A stretch of DNA of 30,133 nucleotides from a virus, in the IMG/VR virus record IMGVR_UViG_3300021961_000419, positions 1 to 30,133 of that record; one strand, 5' to 3'. The notes beneath the pieces were generated by a model that ran no database searches, had not been told where the DNA came from, and was given only the letters and a program-made list of their open reading frames with translations. The translations under genes and the position numbers were made by a program. Positions 1 to 8,805 of this stretch are shown here, one piece after another; position 1 is the first letter of the stretch, and each line of letters starts with the position of its first letter.

Positions 1-3000
1 TGTGCCACCTGTCAACGTACCTGCAGCTGCTGTCACTGTGATGTCAGCAGAACCGTTGAATGATGTACCGTTGATGCTACGTGCTGTTTGTAACGTGGTG
101 GCTGTGGTGGCGTTACCTGACAAAGCAGCTGTGATGGTGCCTGCTGAGAAATTTCCAGAAGCGTCACGGGCCACAACTTTGGAAGCTGTGTTAGCAGAGG
201 TGGCGTCTACTGCCAGTGTAAGGCCAGCGCCTTCAGAACCACCGTTACCGCCTGTGATGTAGCTACCGTTGGTGATGCTGGCTACATAGTTACCTGTGGT
301 ATCAGTACCTAGTGCCACAGAATCAGCTGCGATTGTGGTGCTGATGCTGATGTTTCCTGACCCATCGAATGAAGCTGAAGTGCCTGTGACATCACCTGTC
401 AAAGACAATGTTCTACCAGTAGCCCATGTTGTGGCAGTGGTGGCGTTGCCTGATAGTGCTGCTGTAATTGTTCCTGCTGAGAAATTACCTGAAGCGTCAC
501 GTGCCACGATGGTGCTTCCAGTGTTGGCATTGGTTGCGTTACTGGTGACAGTGAAGGTGGCTGCAGAAGAACCGTTATATGAAGCAGAGCCTGACAAACC
601 AGTACCAGATACAGCCAAGGTCAATGCATCTAGATTAGTACCAAGTGCCTTGCCTGAAATGGTGCTGTTGGTTAATGAAGCGTTGGCAATGTTGGTGATG
701 GTGTTGCTGCTACCGCTGATGGTCTTGTTGGTCAAAGTTTCAGAACCAGCAAGTGAAGCAAAATCTGCATCAGTGACGGCAGTGTTGAATTGAGCCAAAG
801 TGCCTGTCACAGTGTTACTACCCAGAGCAATACTCTTGTTAGTTAATGTATCTGTTGTAGCTCGGCCCACCAAAGTGTCGGTGGATGTAGGTAGTGTCAA
901 TGTACCTGTGTTGCTGATGGTACTGATAACAGGAGATGTTAAAGTTTTGTTAGTGAGTGTTTGAGTACCTGTAGTGGTGACCAAAGGAACTTCAGCACCA
1001 GCTAATCCAGCCATCCATAAATCATTGGTTTCATCCCAGGTCACGCTGGCGTTAGTTGAAGTACCACGTTCCACTTCAATACCTGCGTTCTGTGATGGTG
1101 TGCCAGCTTCATCGCTGTTCAAGACAATGATGTTGTCACCGATGGTCACAGTGTTGCTGTTCACAGTTGTTGTGGTGCCTGATACAGTCAGGTCGCCGCT
1201 CAATATCAAGTTGGCAGCATTTACAGTGCCTGTGAGTGTAGGACTTGCTGAGAACACCAAACTACCTGATCCTGTTTCATCAGAGATGACACTTGCCAAT
1301 TCAGAAGATGATGTGGCTGCGAATGCGCTCAACTTGTTGGCTGTGTAAGCAACTGTGCCACCTGCACCAAATGCCACAGAGCTGGAATCAGTGCCTGTGA
1401 AGGTTAATGTGTTATTTGCAGTTAAAGTCTTGCCATCAGCAATAGTAAGTGTTGCTGATGTGGCAGGAGCTGTGAAAGCAACCTTGTTGATGCTAGTTGC
1501 TGATGCCACACCTAACGTAGGTGTAACAAGTGTTGGGCTATTACTGAACACCACAGTGCTAGTGCCAGTTTCATCAGTTAAGGCAGCCGCCAAATTTGCA
1601 GAGGAGGGAGTACCGAGGAAAGTGGCAACACCTGTACCTAATGATGTGATACCAGTACCACCATTAGCAACAGGTAATGTACCTGTTACACCCGATGTCA
1701 GTGATACGTTGGTAATAGTGTTATTACTACCATTGATGGTCTTGTTGGTCAAAGTTTCAGAACCAGCAAGTGAAGCAAAATCTGCATCAGTGACGGCAGT
1801 GTTGAATTGAGCCAATGTACCTGATACAGTATTACTACCAAGAGCAATAGTCTTGTTGGTTAGTGTTTCTGTACCTGTTAGAGAAGCTAAATTTGCGTCG
1901 CTTACTGCTGTGTTGAACTCTGCTAATGTACCTGTGATAGTATTGGTTGTAAGAGAAATGCTCTTGTTGGTCAATGTATCCGTGGTAGCACGACCTACTA
2001 ATGTATCAGTGGATGTCGGTAGAGTAAGAGTGCCTGTGTTGCTGATGGTACCAATCACAGGAGATGTCAAAGTCTTGTTGGTCAATGTCTGTGTGGTGTC
2101 AGTACCCACCAGAGTTGTTGTGGCATCAGGCAACGTGATGGTTCTATCAGCTGTTGGGTCAGTGACAGTCAATGTGGTTTCAAAATCATTAGCTGTGGCA
2201 CCTTCAAACACGATGCTGGCATCATTCAATGCCAATCCAGTTACAACTGGGCTGGTCAATGTCTTGTTAGTTAACGTTTGAGATCCTGTTAAGGTTGCCA
2301 CAGTGCTATCAATATCCAGGGTGACAGCATTATTGGTGACTGTGGATGTGATGCCTGTGCCGCCCGTGAAAGTCAAGGTGTCAGAAATCAAGGACACACT
2401 ATCAGTGCCAGTATCACCTGCGATGGCAAGTGAGGAACTTACTGATGCTGTGGATGCACTTGTGACACGACCATAGGTGTCGATGGTCAACACAGGCACT
2501 GCTGTGGATGAACCATATGAAGCAGCAGTTACACCAGATGTGGCTAAAGCAATTGTTGTGGCAGCTGACCCATTGTAAGAAGTACCTGTCAATCCTGTGC
2601 TGATGGTCAAGGCATCAAGATTGGTACCTAGTGCCTTGCCTGAAATGGTGCTGTTGGCCAGCTTGGCGTTGCTGACGGAACCATCCACAAGTTGTGAGGC
2701 ATTGATGGTCTTGTTGGTGAATGTTTCTGTGCCTGACAATGTTGCCAACGTACCCGTGGTGGGAACTGTGACGTTGGTGCTACCAGTAGTAGTAAATGTC
2801 AGTGAGTTGGCACCAGATGTAGCCAACGTGGATCCGTTAGCCAGGGTCAACGTGCCTGTGGTGCTAGAGATGGTTAATCCATTCAGCGTGGTGGCGGTCG
2901 CAGCACCCAATGCTCCACCCACAGCAGCCAAGGTACCTGATGTAGGTAATGTGATGCTGGTGCTTCCAGATGTGGTGATGGTGACAGCGTTGGCGCCTGA

Positions 3001-3096
3001 TAGTGTGAGTGAAGCGCCTGATGTACCGATATTGGTGATGCTTTGGCCGTTGTTATCTAGACCATTTTTTGCTACAAACCGTTTTGTAGTTGCCAT
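1..3096 (-). CDS. Tail fibre protein, at least 1032 residues (3' end outside window)
   Basis: The frame from the ATG at 3096 stays open to base 1 (I read all 1032 codons without a stop), so the protein continues off the left edge. The N-terminus is MATTKRFVAKNGLDNNGQSI, followed by TNIGTSGASLTLSGANAVTI. The shaft contains [73 protein letters not shown] and VPVLTIDTYGRVTSAST. AGAGGA lies upstream of the ATG. It shares many modules with the 928- and 676-residue fibres. An S74, lyase or tip domain could lie beyond the edge. Confidence 0.88.
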   Translation of the reverse strand, partial: MATTKRFVAKNGLDNNGQSITNIGTSGASLTLSGANAVTITTSGSTSITLPTSGTLAAVGGALGAATATTLNGLTISSTTGTLTLANGSTLATSGANSLTFTTTGSTNVTVPTTGTLATLSGTETFTNKTINASQLVDGSVSNAKLANSTISGKALGTNLDALTISTGLTGTSYNGSAATTIALATSGVTAASYGSSTAVPVLTIDTYGRVTSASTASVSSSLAIAGDTGTDSVSLISDTLTFTGGTGITSTVTNNAVTLDIDSTVATLTGSQTLTNKTLTSPVVTGLALNDASIVFEGATANDFETTLTVTDPTADRTITLPDATTTLVGTDTTQTLTNKTLTSPVIGTISNTGTLTLPTSTDTLVGRATTDTLTNKSISLTTNTITGTLAEFNTAVSDANLASLTGTETLTNKTIALGSNTVSGTLAQFNTAVTDADFASLAGSETLTNKTINGSNNTITNVSLTSGVTGTLPVANGGTGITSLGTGVATFLGTPSSANLAAALTDETGTSTVVFSNSPTLVTPTLGVASATSINKVAFTAPATSATLTIADGKTLTANNTLTFTGTDSSSVAFGAGGTVAYTANKLSAFAATSSSELASVISDETGSGSLVFSASPTLTGTVNAANLILSGDLTVSGTTTTVNSNTVTIGDNIIVLNSDEAGTPSQNAGIEVERGTSTNASVTWDETNDLWMAGLAGAEVPLVTTTGTQTLTNKTLTSPVISTISNTGTLTLPTSTDTLVGRATTDTLTNKSIALGSNTVTGTLAQFNTAVTDADFASLAGSETLTNKTISGSSNTITNIANASLTNSTISGKALGTNLDALTLAVSGTGLSGSASYNGSSAATFTVTSNATNANTGSTIVARDASGNFSAGTITAALSGNATTATTWATGRTLSLTGDVTGTSASFDGSGNISISTTIAADSVALGTDTTGNYVASITNGSYITGGNGGSEGAGLTLAVDATSANTASKVVARDASGNFSAGTITAALSGNATTATTLQTARSINGTSFNGSADITVTAAAGTLTGGT
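717..798 (-). repeat. 82-base perfect direct repeat, copy 1
   Basis: Bases 717-798 are identical to 1734-1815, an offset of 1017 bases (339 codons, in frame). Both copies encode the [20 protein letters not shown] plus TLTNKTI shaft segment. Identity at silent positions means a recent duplication or gene conversion. Confidence 0.95.
1734..1815 (-). repeat. 82-base perfect direct repeat, copy 2
   Basis: Second copy of the repeat at 717-798. Flanking bases diverge at once on both sides, and a related but not identical copy follows further right (about 1861-1925). Confidence 0.95.
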
Positions 3097-3122
3097 GATT
3101 CTCTATCCTCTTGGCGGGTGAA

Positions 3123-5909
3123 TTATGCGTTGATTGTGGTTGCCATCACCTTGTACACAGTTACAGCATTGGTGGGTGTAGTTAACAATCTCAAATTGCC
3201 GGAATCAATGTCGGCATCAAATGTCGCCAAGCTGGAACCTGTTGTGATGGTTCCATATTCTGTGATGTAAGCTGTTGTGCCATCATGCACCACCACCACT
3301 TCAGTCACGTGGTAGGATGTGCTAGAAGTCACTTGAATTTGATATTTCACACTACGATAAGTGGTGGCAGATATGCTGTCCAACACCTGGTCAGCTGTGT
3401 TGGCTGATGTTGTGAGACCCATGGAACGAACAATGCCATGTCCCAATGCCACTGATGTGGCTGTGGCAGCACCTAATGTAGGTGTTACTAGTGTGGGACT
3501 GTTGGCGAACACCAAGGCACCAGTGCCCGTTTCATCTGTGATGGCAGCACGTAGATTGGATGATGAAGGGGTTGCCAAGAAGGTGGCAACATCTGTACCT
3601 AAACCACTGATACCTGTTGAGACTGGCAAGCCAGTACAGTTGGTCAATGTACCTGATGAAGGAGTACCCAACACAGGTGCTGTCAAGGTGGGTGATGTCA
3701 GTGTCTTGTTGGTGAGCGTTTCTGTTCCAGCTAATGTAGCAAAATCGGCATCACTCAATGCAGTATTGAATTGAGCGATGGTACCTGCCAAGGTGTTGCT
3801 GGAAAGATTGACTGTTTTATTTGTTAATGTTTCTGTCCCAGCCAGAGTTGCCAAAGTACCAGATGTTGGCAACGTGACTGTAGTGGTTCCTGTGGTAGTT
3901 ACTGTGGTGCTATGAGCACCTGATGTGGCAAAAGTAGAACCATTAGCCAGTGTCAATGTGGCAGCAGTACCAGGGTCTGTGATGGTGACCTTGTTCACTG
4001 TAGTGGCGGTGGCCGCACCCAACACAGGTGTTACCAGCGTTGGAGTATTGGCAAACACTAGTGCGCCAGTGCCAGTTTCATCAGTGACAGCAGATGCCAG
4101 ATTTGCTGAACTTGGAGTACCCAAGAACGTGGCAACACCTGTGCCTAGCCCAGACACACCTGTGCTGATTGGAAGACCTGTGGCGTTGGTCAAGGTCACA
4201 CTGGAAGGAGTACCTAGAGCAGGTGTTACTAGTGTGGGACTGTTGGCAAATACCAAGGCTCCGGATCCTGTTTCATCAGTGACAGCAGATGCTAAATTTG
4301 CTGAACTTGGGGTACCTAGGAACGTGGCAACACCTGTACCCAATGATGTAATGCCAGTACCACCATTGGCCACAGGAAGTGTGCCAGTGACACCTGTAGT
4401 AAGGGATACATTGGTGATGGTGTTGTTACTGCCATTGATGGTCTTGTTGGTCAGTGTTTGTGTGGCAGTGGCACCTACAATGGCTTGATAATTGGTACCA
4501 TCTTCTGTGTATTGCCAGATGTCAGATGTTTCATTCCAACGCAACAACACATTGGTGTCATCACCACGTTCCACTTCAATGCCCGCATTTTCAGTAGCAC
4601 CACCTGTGGCGTTGCTGTTCAATGTGATGACATTATCTGCCAATTGAATGGTTTCTGTGTTCACAGATGTTGTGGTGCCTGAAACAGTCAAGTTACCAGC
4701 AATGGTAACGTTGGCACCAGACAAACTGATGGCTGTGGTGGATGATGAACCTGACTTGATAATCATCTCACCTGCTGATTGTGTGAAACGACCAAACTCC
4801 ACTTCATTGTCTTGCAGAATGATATCAGCTCCATCCGCATCCAACACGATGTCTGTGGCGGCATCCAACATGATGCCAGCAGCACTATCAATTTCCGCGA
4901 TGACGGGTGTGGTGATGGTTGGAGATGTTAATGTCTTGTTGGTAAGAGTTTCAGCACCTGCCAACGTGGCGAAATCAGCATCAGTAACAGCGGCATTGAA
5001 TTGAGAGATGCTGCCGGTCACGGTGTTGCTTCCTAACGCAATGCTCTTGTTGGTGAGTGTGTCTGTGGTGTCTCGACCCACCAATGTGGTGGTGGCAGTA
5101 GGAAGTGTCACAGTACCAGTGTTGCTGATGGTGCTGATGACAGGTGTGGTTAGTGTCTTGTTGGTAAATGTTTCTGCGCCTGCCAGCGTAGCCAATGTGC
5201 CAGATGTTGGCAGTGTGACATTGGTGGAAGCTGTAGAGGTCAAGGTCAGAGAATAGGCACCAGATGTTGCCAAAGTGGAGCCATCTGCCAAAGCCAATGT
5301 GGCTGACGTGGCAGGTGCTGTGAATGCTACTTTGTTCAATGAGGTGGCAGATGCCACACCCAACACAGGTGTTACAAGGGTTGGACTGGTGGCAAATACT
5401 AAGGAACCTGAGCCTGTTTCATCAGTAACGGCAGCAGCAAGATTGCTAGAGCTAGGTGTGGCAAGAAATGTGGCAACACCGCTACCTAGTCCTGAAATAC
5501 CTGTGGCAACAGGAAGACCTGTGGCGTTGGTGAGTGTGGCGGCTGATGGAGTACCTAGATTCGGTGTGGTAAGAACTGGGCTGGTAAGTGTTTTGTTGGT
5601 GAGTGTTTCAGAACCAGCTAATGTAGCAAAATCACCGTCTGTCAAGGCGGTGTTGAACTGTGCAATAGTACCAGAGACGGTGTTACTACCTAATGCAATA
5701 GTTTTGTTGGTGAGTGTGGTGCTACTGGAGCCAGTGATGGCAGATGTGTTGGACAAGTCAGCCTTGGCCAGCTCGAAACCACCTGCTGTTGTTCCATCAT
5801 GAACACGTAGCGTATCCACCGTGGTATCTACGGTTATTTCACCAACTGCACCGGTGAAGTTGTTGTTTTGAGTTGTGGTACCACGGCGAAACTGTACTTG
5901 TGTTGGCAT
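3123..5909 (-). CDS. Tail fibre protein (928 residues) with Mtd-N-like start and conserved C-terminal domain
   Basis: The N-terminus ([20 protein letters not shown], then [20 protein letters not shown]) matches the RRGTxxQ...[26 protein letters not shown] domain used by many phage fibres and by Mtd-type proteins. The shaft repeats [22 protein letters not shown], GTPSSxTLTNxTGLP, GISGLGxGVATFLxTPSS and [19 protein letters not shown]. About mid-protein is [20 protein letters not shown] with [15 protein letters not shown]. The final ~110 residues ([40 protein letters not shown]) form a conserved C-terminal domain seen in several marine phage fibres, likely the receptor-binding or capping tip. 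AGGAG lies upstream of the ATG. Confidence 0.85.
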   Translation of the reverse strand: MPTQVQFRRGTTTQNNNFTGAVGEITVDTTVDTLRVHDGTTAGGFELAKADLSNTSAITGSSSTTLTNKTIALGSNTVSGTIAQFNTALTDGDFATLAGSETLTNKTLTSPVLTTPNLGTPSAATLTNATGLPVATGISGLGSGVATFLATPSSSNLAAAVTDETGSGSLVFATSPTLVTPVLGVASATSLNKVAFTAPATSATLALADGSTLATSGAYSLTLTSTASTNVTLPTSGTLATLAGAETFTNKTLTTPVISTISNTGTVTLPTATTTLVGRDTTDTLTNKSIALGSNTVTGSISQFNAAVTDADFATLAGAETLTNKTLTSPTITTPVIAEIDSAAGIMLDAATDIVLDADGADIILQDNEVEFGRFTQSAGEMIIKSGSSSTTAISLSGANVTIAGNLTVSGTTTSVNTETIQLADNVITLNSNATGGATENAGIEVERGDDTNVLLRWNETSDIWQYTEDGTNYQAIVGATATQTLTNKTINGSNNTITNVSLTTGVTGTLPVANGGTGITSLGTGVATFLGTPSSANLASAVTDETGSGALVFANSPTLVTPALGTPSSVTLTNATGLPISTGVSGLGTGVATFLGTPSSANLASAVTDETGTGALVFANTPTLVTPVLGAATATTVNKVTITDPGTAATLTLANGSTFATSGAHSTTVTTTGTTTVTLPTSGTLATLAGTETLTNKTVNLSSNTLAGTIAQFNTALSDADFATLAGTETLTNKTLTSPTLTAPVLGTPSSGTLTNCTGLPVSTGISGLGTDVATFLATPSSSNLRAAITDETGTGALVFANSPTLVTPTLGAATATSVALGHGIVRSMGLTTSANTADQVLDSISATTYRSVKYQIQVTSSTSYHVTEVVVVHDGTTAYITEYGTITTGSSLATFDADIDSGNLRLLTTPTNAVTVYKVMATTINA
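3640..3668 (-). repeat. 29-base identity shared with another fibre gene (12032-12060)
   Basis: The 29 bases are identical to 12032-12060 in the S74 fibre, 8.4 kb away; both encode the [12 protein letters not shown] module. Cross-gene nucleotide identity points to exchange between fibre genes. Confidence 0.9.
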
Positions 5910-5927
5910 CTATATTCTCCTAAAACA

Positions 5928-6284
5928 TTAAGTCAATACGCCTAAATCTTTTTCGCCTATGGCACCTAGAGGTGTCGTTAGACAATCAAAACTTGCGCTG
6001 ATGGCTTGACCAAATGCATCTTGTGTCAAAGCGGTAAGATTTCCATAGTCACCAGTTGGAAACACAATGGTAGCTGTGGCAGCTTCCAACGCCGCCAAAC
6101 GATCCAAATCTTCTTGCGTGATTCCAGTTGAATAGTTTGCTACAACAACAATGTTATCATTAGAATCACGAACGTAGATTTTTTGGTCAGCTGTGTTTAA
6201 CGCAACTTCACCTACTGCCAGATGTGTGGTTGTAGGTAGGGCACTAGCTGTTTCACTACGTTTAATCTTGATTACTGATGCCAT
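5928..6284 (-). CDS. Small fibre-related protein (118 residues)
   Basis: The N-terminus (MASVIKIKRSETASALPTTT, then LAVGEVALNTADQKIYVRDS) is the same IKxKRS...LAxGExALNTxDQKIYVRD start used by marine-phage tail fibres. It ends after a helical linker (EDLDRLAALEAATATIVF) and a short tail (SFDCLTTPLGAIGEKDLGVL). It may be a truncated fibre, an attachment adaptor that pairs with the neighbouring fibre, or a short spike. It overlaps the coiled-coil gene by 13 bases. No strong ribosome-binding site precedes the ATG, consistent with coupling. No enzymatic motif. Confidence 0.68.
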   Translation of the reverse strand: MASVIKIKRSETASALPTTTHLAVGEVALNTADQKIYVRDSNDNIVVVANYSTGITQEDLDRLAALEAATATIVFPTGDYGNLTALTQDAFGQAISASFDCLTTPLGAIGEKDLGVLT

Positions 6285-6451
6285 TGGCTATGTTCTTGGT
6301 CAGGTGATTGCGAAAGTTGTTTCTTTAATTCTTCAATTTCTTCCTGTGCCAGAGCAAGTTGAGTAGTCAACATGGTTTTTTCCATTGTCAACCCTTTCAC
6401 TTGCTCGGCCAAGGATGCAATATATTTGTTTAAAAACTTCTGTGAATCCAT
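6272..6451 (-). CDS. Small coiled-coil protein (59 residues)
   Basis: I place the start at the ATG at 6451, with GAGG 6 bases upstream; a TTG twelve bases earlier in frame is less likely. The product reads MDSQKFLNKYIASLAEQVKG, then LTMEKTMLTTQLALAQEEIE and ELKKQLSQSPDQEHSQW. The central 35 residues have heptad-like Leu/Ile/Met spacing with Glu/Lys flanks, a strong coiled-coil pattern. It overlaps the next gene by 13 bases. A fibre chaperone or trimeric connector is possible; no family is recognised. Confidence 0.72.
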   Translation of the reverse strand: MDSQKFLNKYIASLAEQVKGLTMEKTMLTTQLALAQEEIEELKKQLSQSPDQEHSQWHQ

Positions 6452-6464
6452 AACGAACCTCAAT

Positions 6465-6472
6465 TATTTATT
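6465..6472 (-). promoter_or_regulatory. Possible late promoter box AATAAATA
   Basis: AATAAATA fits the NATAAATA late consensus described in T4-like cyanophages. It overlaps the stop codon of the 564-residue fibre and lies 13 bases before the ATG of the 59-residue gene, so its leader would be very short. The good GAGG ribosome-binding site is inside that leader. Confidence 0.35.
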
Positions 6473-8165
6473 AGTATGTTCCACCGTCAATCACATTGGT
6501 CCAGGCAGGTGTGCCTGAGTTGGAATACAAGAAGTATCCATTGGTACCAGCAGCAGTTGCTTGTACAGCACTTGTTCCGTTACCGTACAACACACCGTTA
6601 GTGGTGAATGTTGTGGCACCTGTACCACCGTTTGCCACCGTGATGGCAGATGCTAGACTAGAAACAGTGCCACCTTCAAGATTGGCAACCAAGGTACCAA
6701 TGCTGTAACCAGTACCTGATGTGTTTACTGTTGTAGTAGGTTCTGATTGCAAGTCTTTGAACAACTTGAACTTGTCTGAATCAGATGCATCCTTGAACAA
6801 ACCTGCATACTTTGTGGTGGCAGATGCAACATATTCCGTGTAAAATCCTAGATCCACAGAGTTAGCTGAGTTGTCAGTTCCCAACTTCAACAACACATCA
6901 TCTACTGACAATGTGGTGCTGTTGATGATGGTTGATGAACCGTTCACAGTCAAATTACCTGCTACTGTTACATCAGCTCCTGAAAGTGTGATGGCAGTAG
7001 CGCCAGATGAAGATTTGATATCGTTTCCTGTAACTTGCAAATCACCTGCTACAGTGACATCAGCACCTGAAAGTGTCAATGCTGTAGCTGATGAAGATTT
7101 GATGTCGTTGCCTGTTACTGTCAAATCACCTGCGATAGAAACATCTGCACTTGACAAAGTAATGGCAGTTGTGCCACCTGAAGATTTGATGTCATTGCCA
7201 CCCACAGTCAAATCACCCACCAATGCCACGTCATTGGTCAATGCGATGGTGACAGCAGCAGTTTCTGAACCTGAACCTGATACTGAGATTTGATTGGTGG
7301 TGCCTGCCACAGTGGCCACATAGTTACCTGTAGTATCAGTTCCCAATGCCACTGAGTCAGCTGCAATGGTCACTACACCTGCTTCGGTTACTGTGATGTC
7401 ACCTGAGAATCCTGCATATACATAGTCAGCCATATTTTCTGCTGTAATTTTACGATTGGCTGAAGCAGAAGCATCATATACAATGAATTCATCATCATCT
7501 GCCAATGTGGTAACTGCTGTGCTGCCATTGACATCCAACTTGCTACCTTGTACAGAATTGATGGTGACCGCACCTGTTGACACAGTGAAGTTGGTGCTGT
7601 TGAATGATGCCACGCCCTTGTTGGTGGTAGTGGCATCTTCAGCGGCGATGGTCACCACATTGTCTGTGATGGTGGTGTCAATGCCTTCGCCGCCTGTGAA
7701 TGTCAATGTTTGGCCAGTACTGAACGTGTCTGAGCCTGTGTCACCTGCAATGGTGAATGATGATGAGGCAGGTGAGGCAAATGACAACACACCTGAACCG
7801 TTGGTTGTAAGAATTTGTCCATTGCTACCATCTGCAGCTGGCAATTGCAGTGTGAAGTTGGAAGCGATGGTTGCTGCTGCTTTCAATGTGATGTTATTGG
7901 ATCCATCAGCATCTTTCAATACGATGGCATCACCTACGGTGCCGTCACGTGGATCCAAGAAAGAATCCACAGTGTTGGTGTAGTACTTACCACCCACTTT
8001 GTCAATGACTGCTGTTGTACCATCTGATTGTACAGATTCAATGTATAGAATTGCACCAGCGCCATTACCAGAGCGGTCTTCAGCATAGGCTAGTTCGCCT
8101 TCTGCCAGGTCCCCTGTGGTTGGAGCGGTAGAACCTGTGGACCGCTTGATTTGAATTACTGTCAT
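6471..8165 (-). CDS. Tail fibre protein (564 residues)
   Basis: The N-terminus (IQIKRSTGSTAPTTGDLAEG, then ELAYAEDR) is the IQIKRS...LAEGELAY start of a common fibre family, also seen in the 118-residue protein downstream. It continues with VDSFLDPRDGTVGDAIVLKD, AADGSNGQILTTNGSG, three GNDIKSS units of 28 residues, and VDDVLLKLGTDNSANSVDLG followed by AGLFKDASDSDKFKLFKDLQ. The end is VANGGTGATTFTTNGVLYGN and NVIDGGTY. AGGAG lies 9 bases before the ATG. This is a long fibrous trimer, most likely a side or short tail fibre involved in receptor binding. No S74 or lyase domain is present. Confidence 0.82.
   Translation of the reverse strand: MTVIQIKRSTGSTAPTTGDLAEGELAYAEDRSGNGAGAILYIESVQSDGTTAVIDKVGGKYYTNTVDSFLDPRDGTVGDAIVLKDADGSNNITLKAAATIASNFTLQLPAADGSNGQILTTNGSGVLSFASPASSSFTIAGDTGSDTFSTGQTLTFTGGEGIDTTITDNVVTIAAEDATTTNKGVASFNSTNFTVSTGAVTINSVQGSKLDVNGSTAVTTLADDDEFIVYDASASANRKITAENMADYVYAGFSGDITVTEAGVVTIAADSVALGTDTTGNYVATVAGTTNQISVSGSGSETAAVTIALTNDVALVGDLTVGGNDIKSSGGTTAITLSSADVSIAGDLTVTGNDIKSSSATALTLSGADVTVAGDLQVTGNDIKSSSGATAITLSGADVTVAGNLTVNGSSTIINSTTLSVDDVLLKLGTDNSANSVDLGFYTEYVASATTKYAGLFKDASDSDKFKLFKDLQSEPTTTVNTSGTGYSIGTLVANLEGGTVSSLASAITVANGGTGATTFTTNGVLYGNGTSAVQATAAGTNGYFLYSNSGTPAWTNVIDGGTY
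6946..7236 (-). repeat. GNDIKSS coding repeats in the 564-residue fibre
   Basis: Three successive units of about 28 residues (84 bases) contain GGNDIKSS or TGNDIKSS, each followed by an ITLS/LTLSxADVxxAGDL stretch. The same unit occurs at about 12370-12600 in the S74 fibre (GDLTVTGNDIKSSTGAVAIS), showing a shared shaft module between separate genes. Confidence 0.85.
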
Positions 8166-8195
8166 GTGTTACTTCTCCTGGAGTGGTTTACTTAG

Positions 8196-8411
8196 TTAGA
8201 ATGTTCCACCATCTATGTTTGATACATTTAATGAGCTAGCTGCTTGTGTGACCCATTCTTCCAAATCAGCATCATATATCAAAGTATAACCATCTTCCAG
8301 AGCTGCAGAATTCACGTTTTTCAATTCTTCAAGATTCACCAAAGGCAAAGAAACTTTTTTGACGGTGGTGTTGATTTTGGGTTGAGCCGAGGTTGTGACT
8401 TTCAATGCCAT
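8196..8411 (-). CDS. 71-residue fibre mini-protein ending in IDGGTF
   Basis: The start overlaps the previous stop by one base (TAATG). Sequence: basic/Thr N-terminus (MALKVTTSAQPKINTTVKKV), then VNLEELKNVNSAALEDGYTL, IYDADLEEWVTQAASS and a terminal NVSNIDGGTF. The LxDGYTLxYDxxxxxWV pattern and the VSNIDGGTF end are recurrent in fibre proteins of T4-like marine phages; the 564-residue fibre next door ends NVIDGGTY. It looks like a stand-alone fibre tip or connector module. Function is not known. Confidence 0.65.
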   Translation of the reverse strand: MALKVTTSAQPKINTTVKKVSLPLVNLEELKNVNSAALEDGYTLIYDADLEEWVTQAASSLNVSNIDGGTF

Positions 8412-8752
8412 TAGCGTGTGACCTCAGGTGTAACTGTGATGATACCTTCTAGCACGCGGGTGACAGCACTACCTTCACCCGCAGGTGCTACAATTTCCAC
8501 ATCATACACATAACGTCCTGCTTTCAAAGCTGACGTTTGTGTGTCTGTTAACGCAATCGTCAAATCACCTGTGGTAGGTGTGGGAGATGTCACAGTGAAA
8601 GATGTGTAGCTTGTGGCTCCATAGCTTTTCCGTAACTGCGCTCTGAGGGTGTAACCAGTTAAATTAATCTCATTTCCGTTAGCGTCAGCCACGGTGATTG
8701 TCAACGAAAAAGTTGTTCCTTGGTCAATCACCAAGTTCTTAACTGTAGCCAT
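8411..8752 (-). CDS. Ig-like / BppU-N-like small tail protein
   Basis: The 113-residue product has the order of strands seen in the N-terminal domain of phage baseplate upper proteins (BppU) and similar Ig-like tail proteins: VIDQGTTFSLTITVADANGN, INLTGYTLRAQLRKSYG, TGDLTIALTDTQTSALKAGR, YVYDVEIVAP, and a final VLEGIITVTPEVTR. Small proteins of this type occur beside fibre genes in marine T4-like phages, probably as adaptors. It has its own late-promoter box upstream and a TAATG one-base overlap with the 71-residue gene downstream. The specific attachment partner is not known. Confidence 0.68.
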   Translation of the reverse strand: MATVKNLVIDQGTTFSLTITVADANGNEINLTGYTLRAQLRKSYGATSYTSFTVTSPTPTTGDLTIALTDTQTSALKAGRYVYDVEIVAPAGEGSAVTRVLEGIITVTPEVTR

Positions 8753-8785
8753 GGACGTTCTCGTTCATAGAGTGATTACTACAGT

Positions 8786-8793
8786 TATTTATA
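8786..8793 (-). promoter_or_regulatory. T4-type late promoter box TATAAATA
   Basis: A perfect TATAAATA lies in the 53-base gap after the glycosyltransferase-like gene, with its downstream end 33 bases before the ATG of the Ig-like gene at 8752. It would start a transcript covering the remaining fibre genes to the left. Confidence 0.7.
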
Positions 8794-8805
8794 ATTGTTC
8801 TGGTG

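Noticed and set aside
3925-4488. Long plus-strand open frame (187 residues), and similar ones at 296-793, 5275-5802, 7456-7983, 11741-12169
   Set aside because: They lie exactly opposite the repetitive fibre genes. Thr/Ser/Val/Gly codon repeats on the minus strand rarely give stops on the plus strand, and the products are low-complexity Val/Ala/Pro copies of one another with no ribosome-binding logic.
6461-6463. TTG as the start of the 59-residue coiled-coil gene
   Set aside because: The ATG at 6451 has a GAGG at proper spacing; the TTG would place that site inside the coding region.
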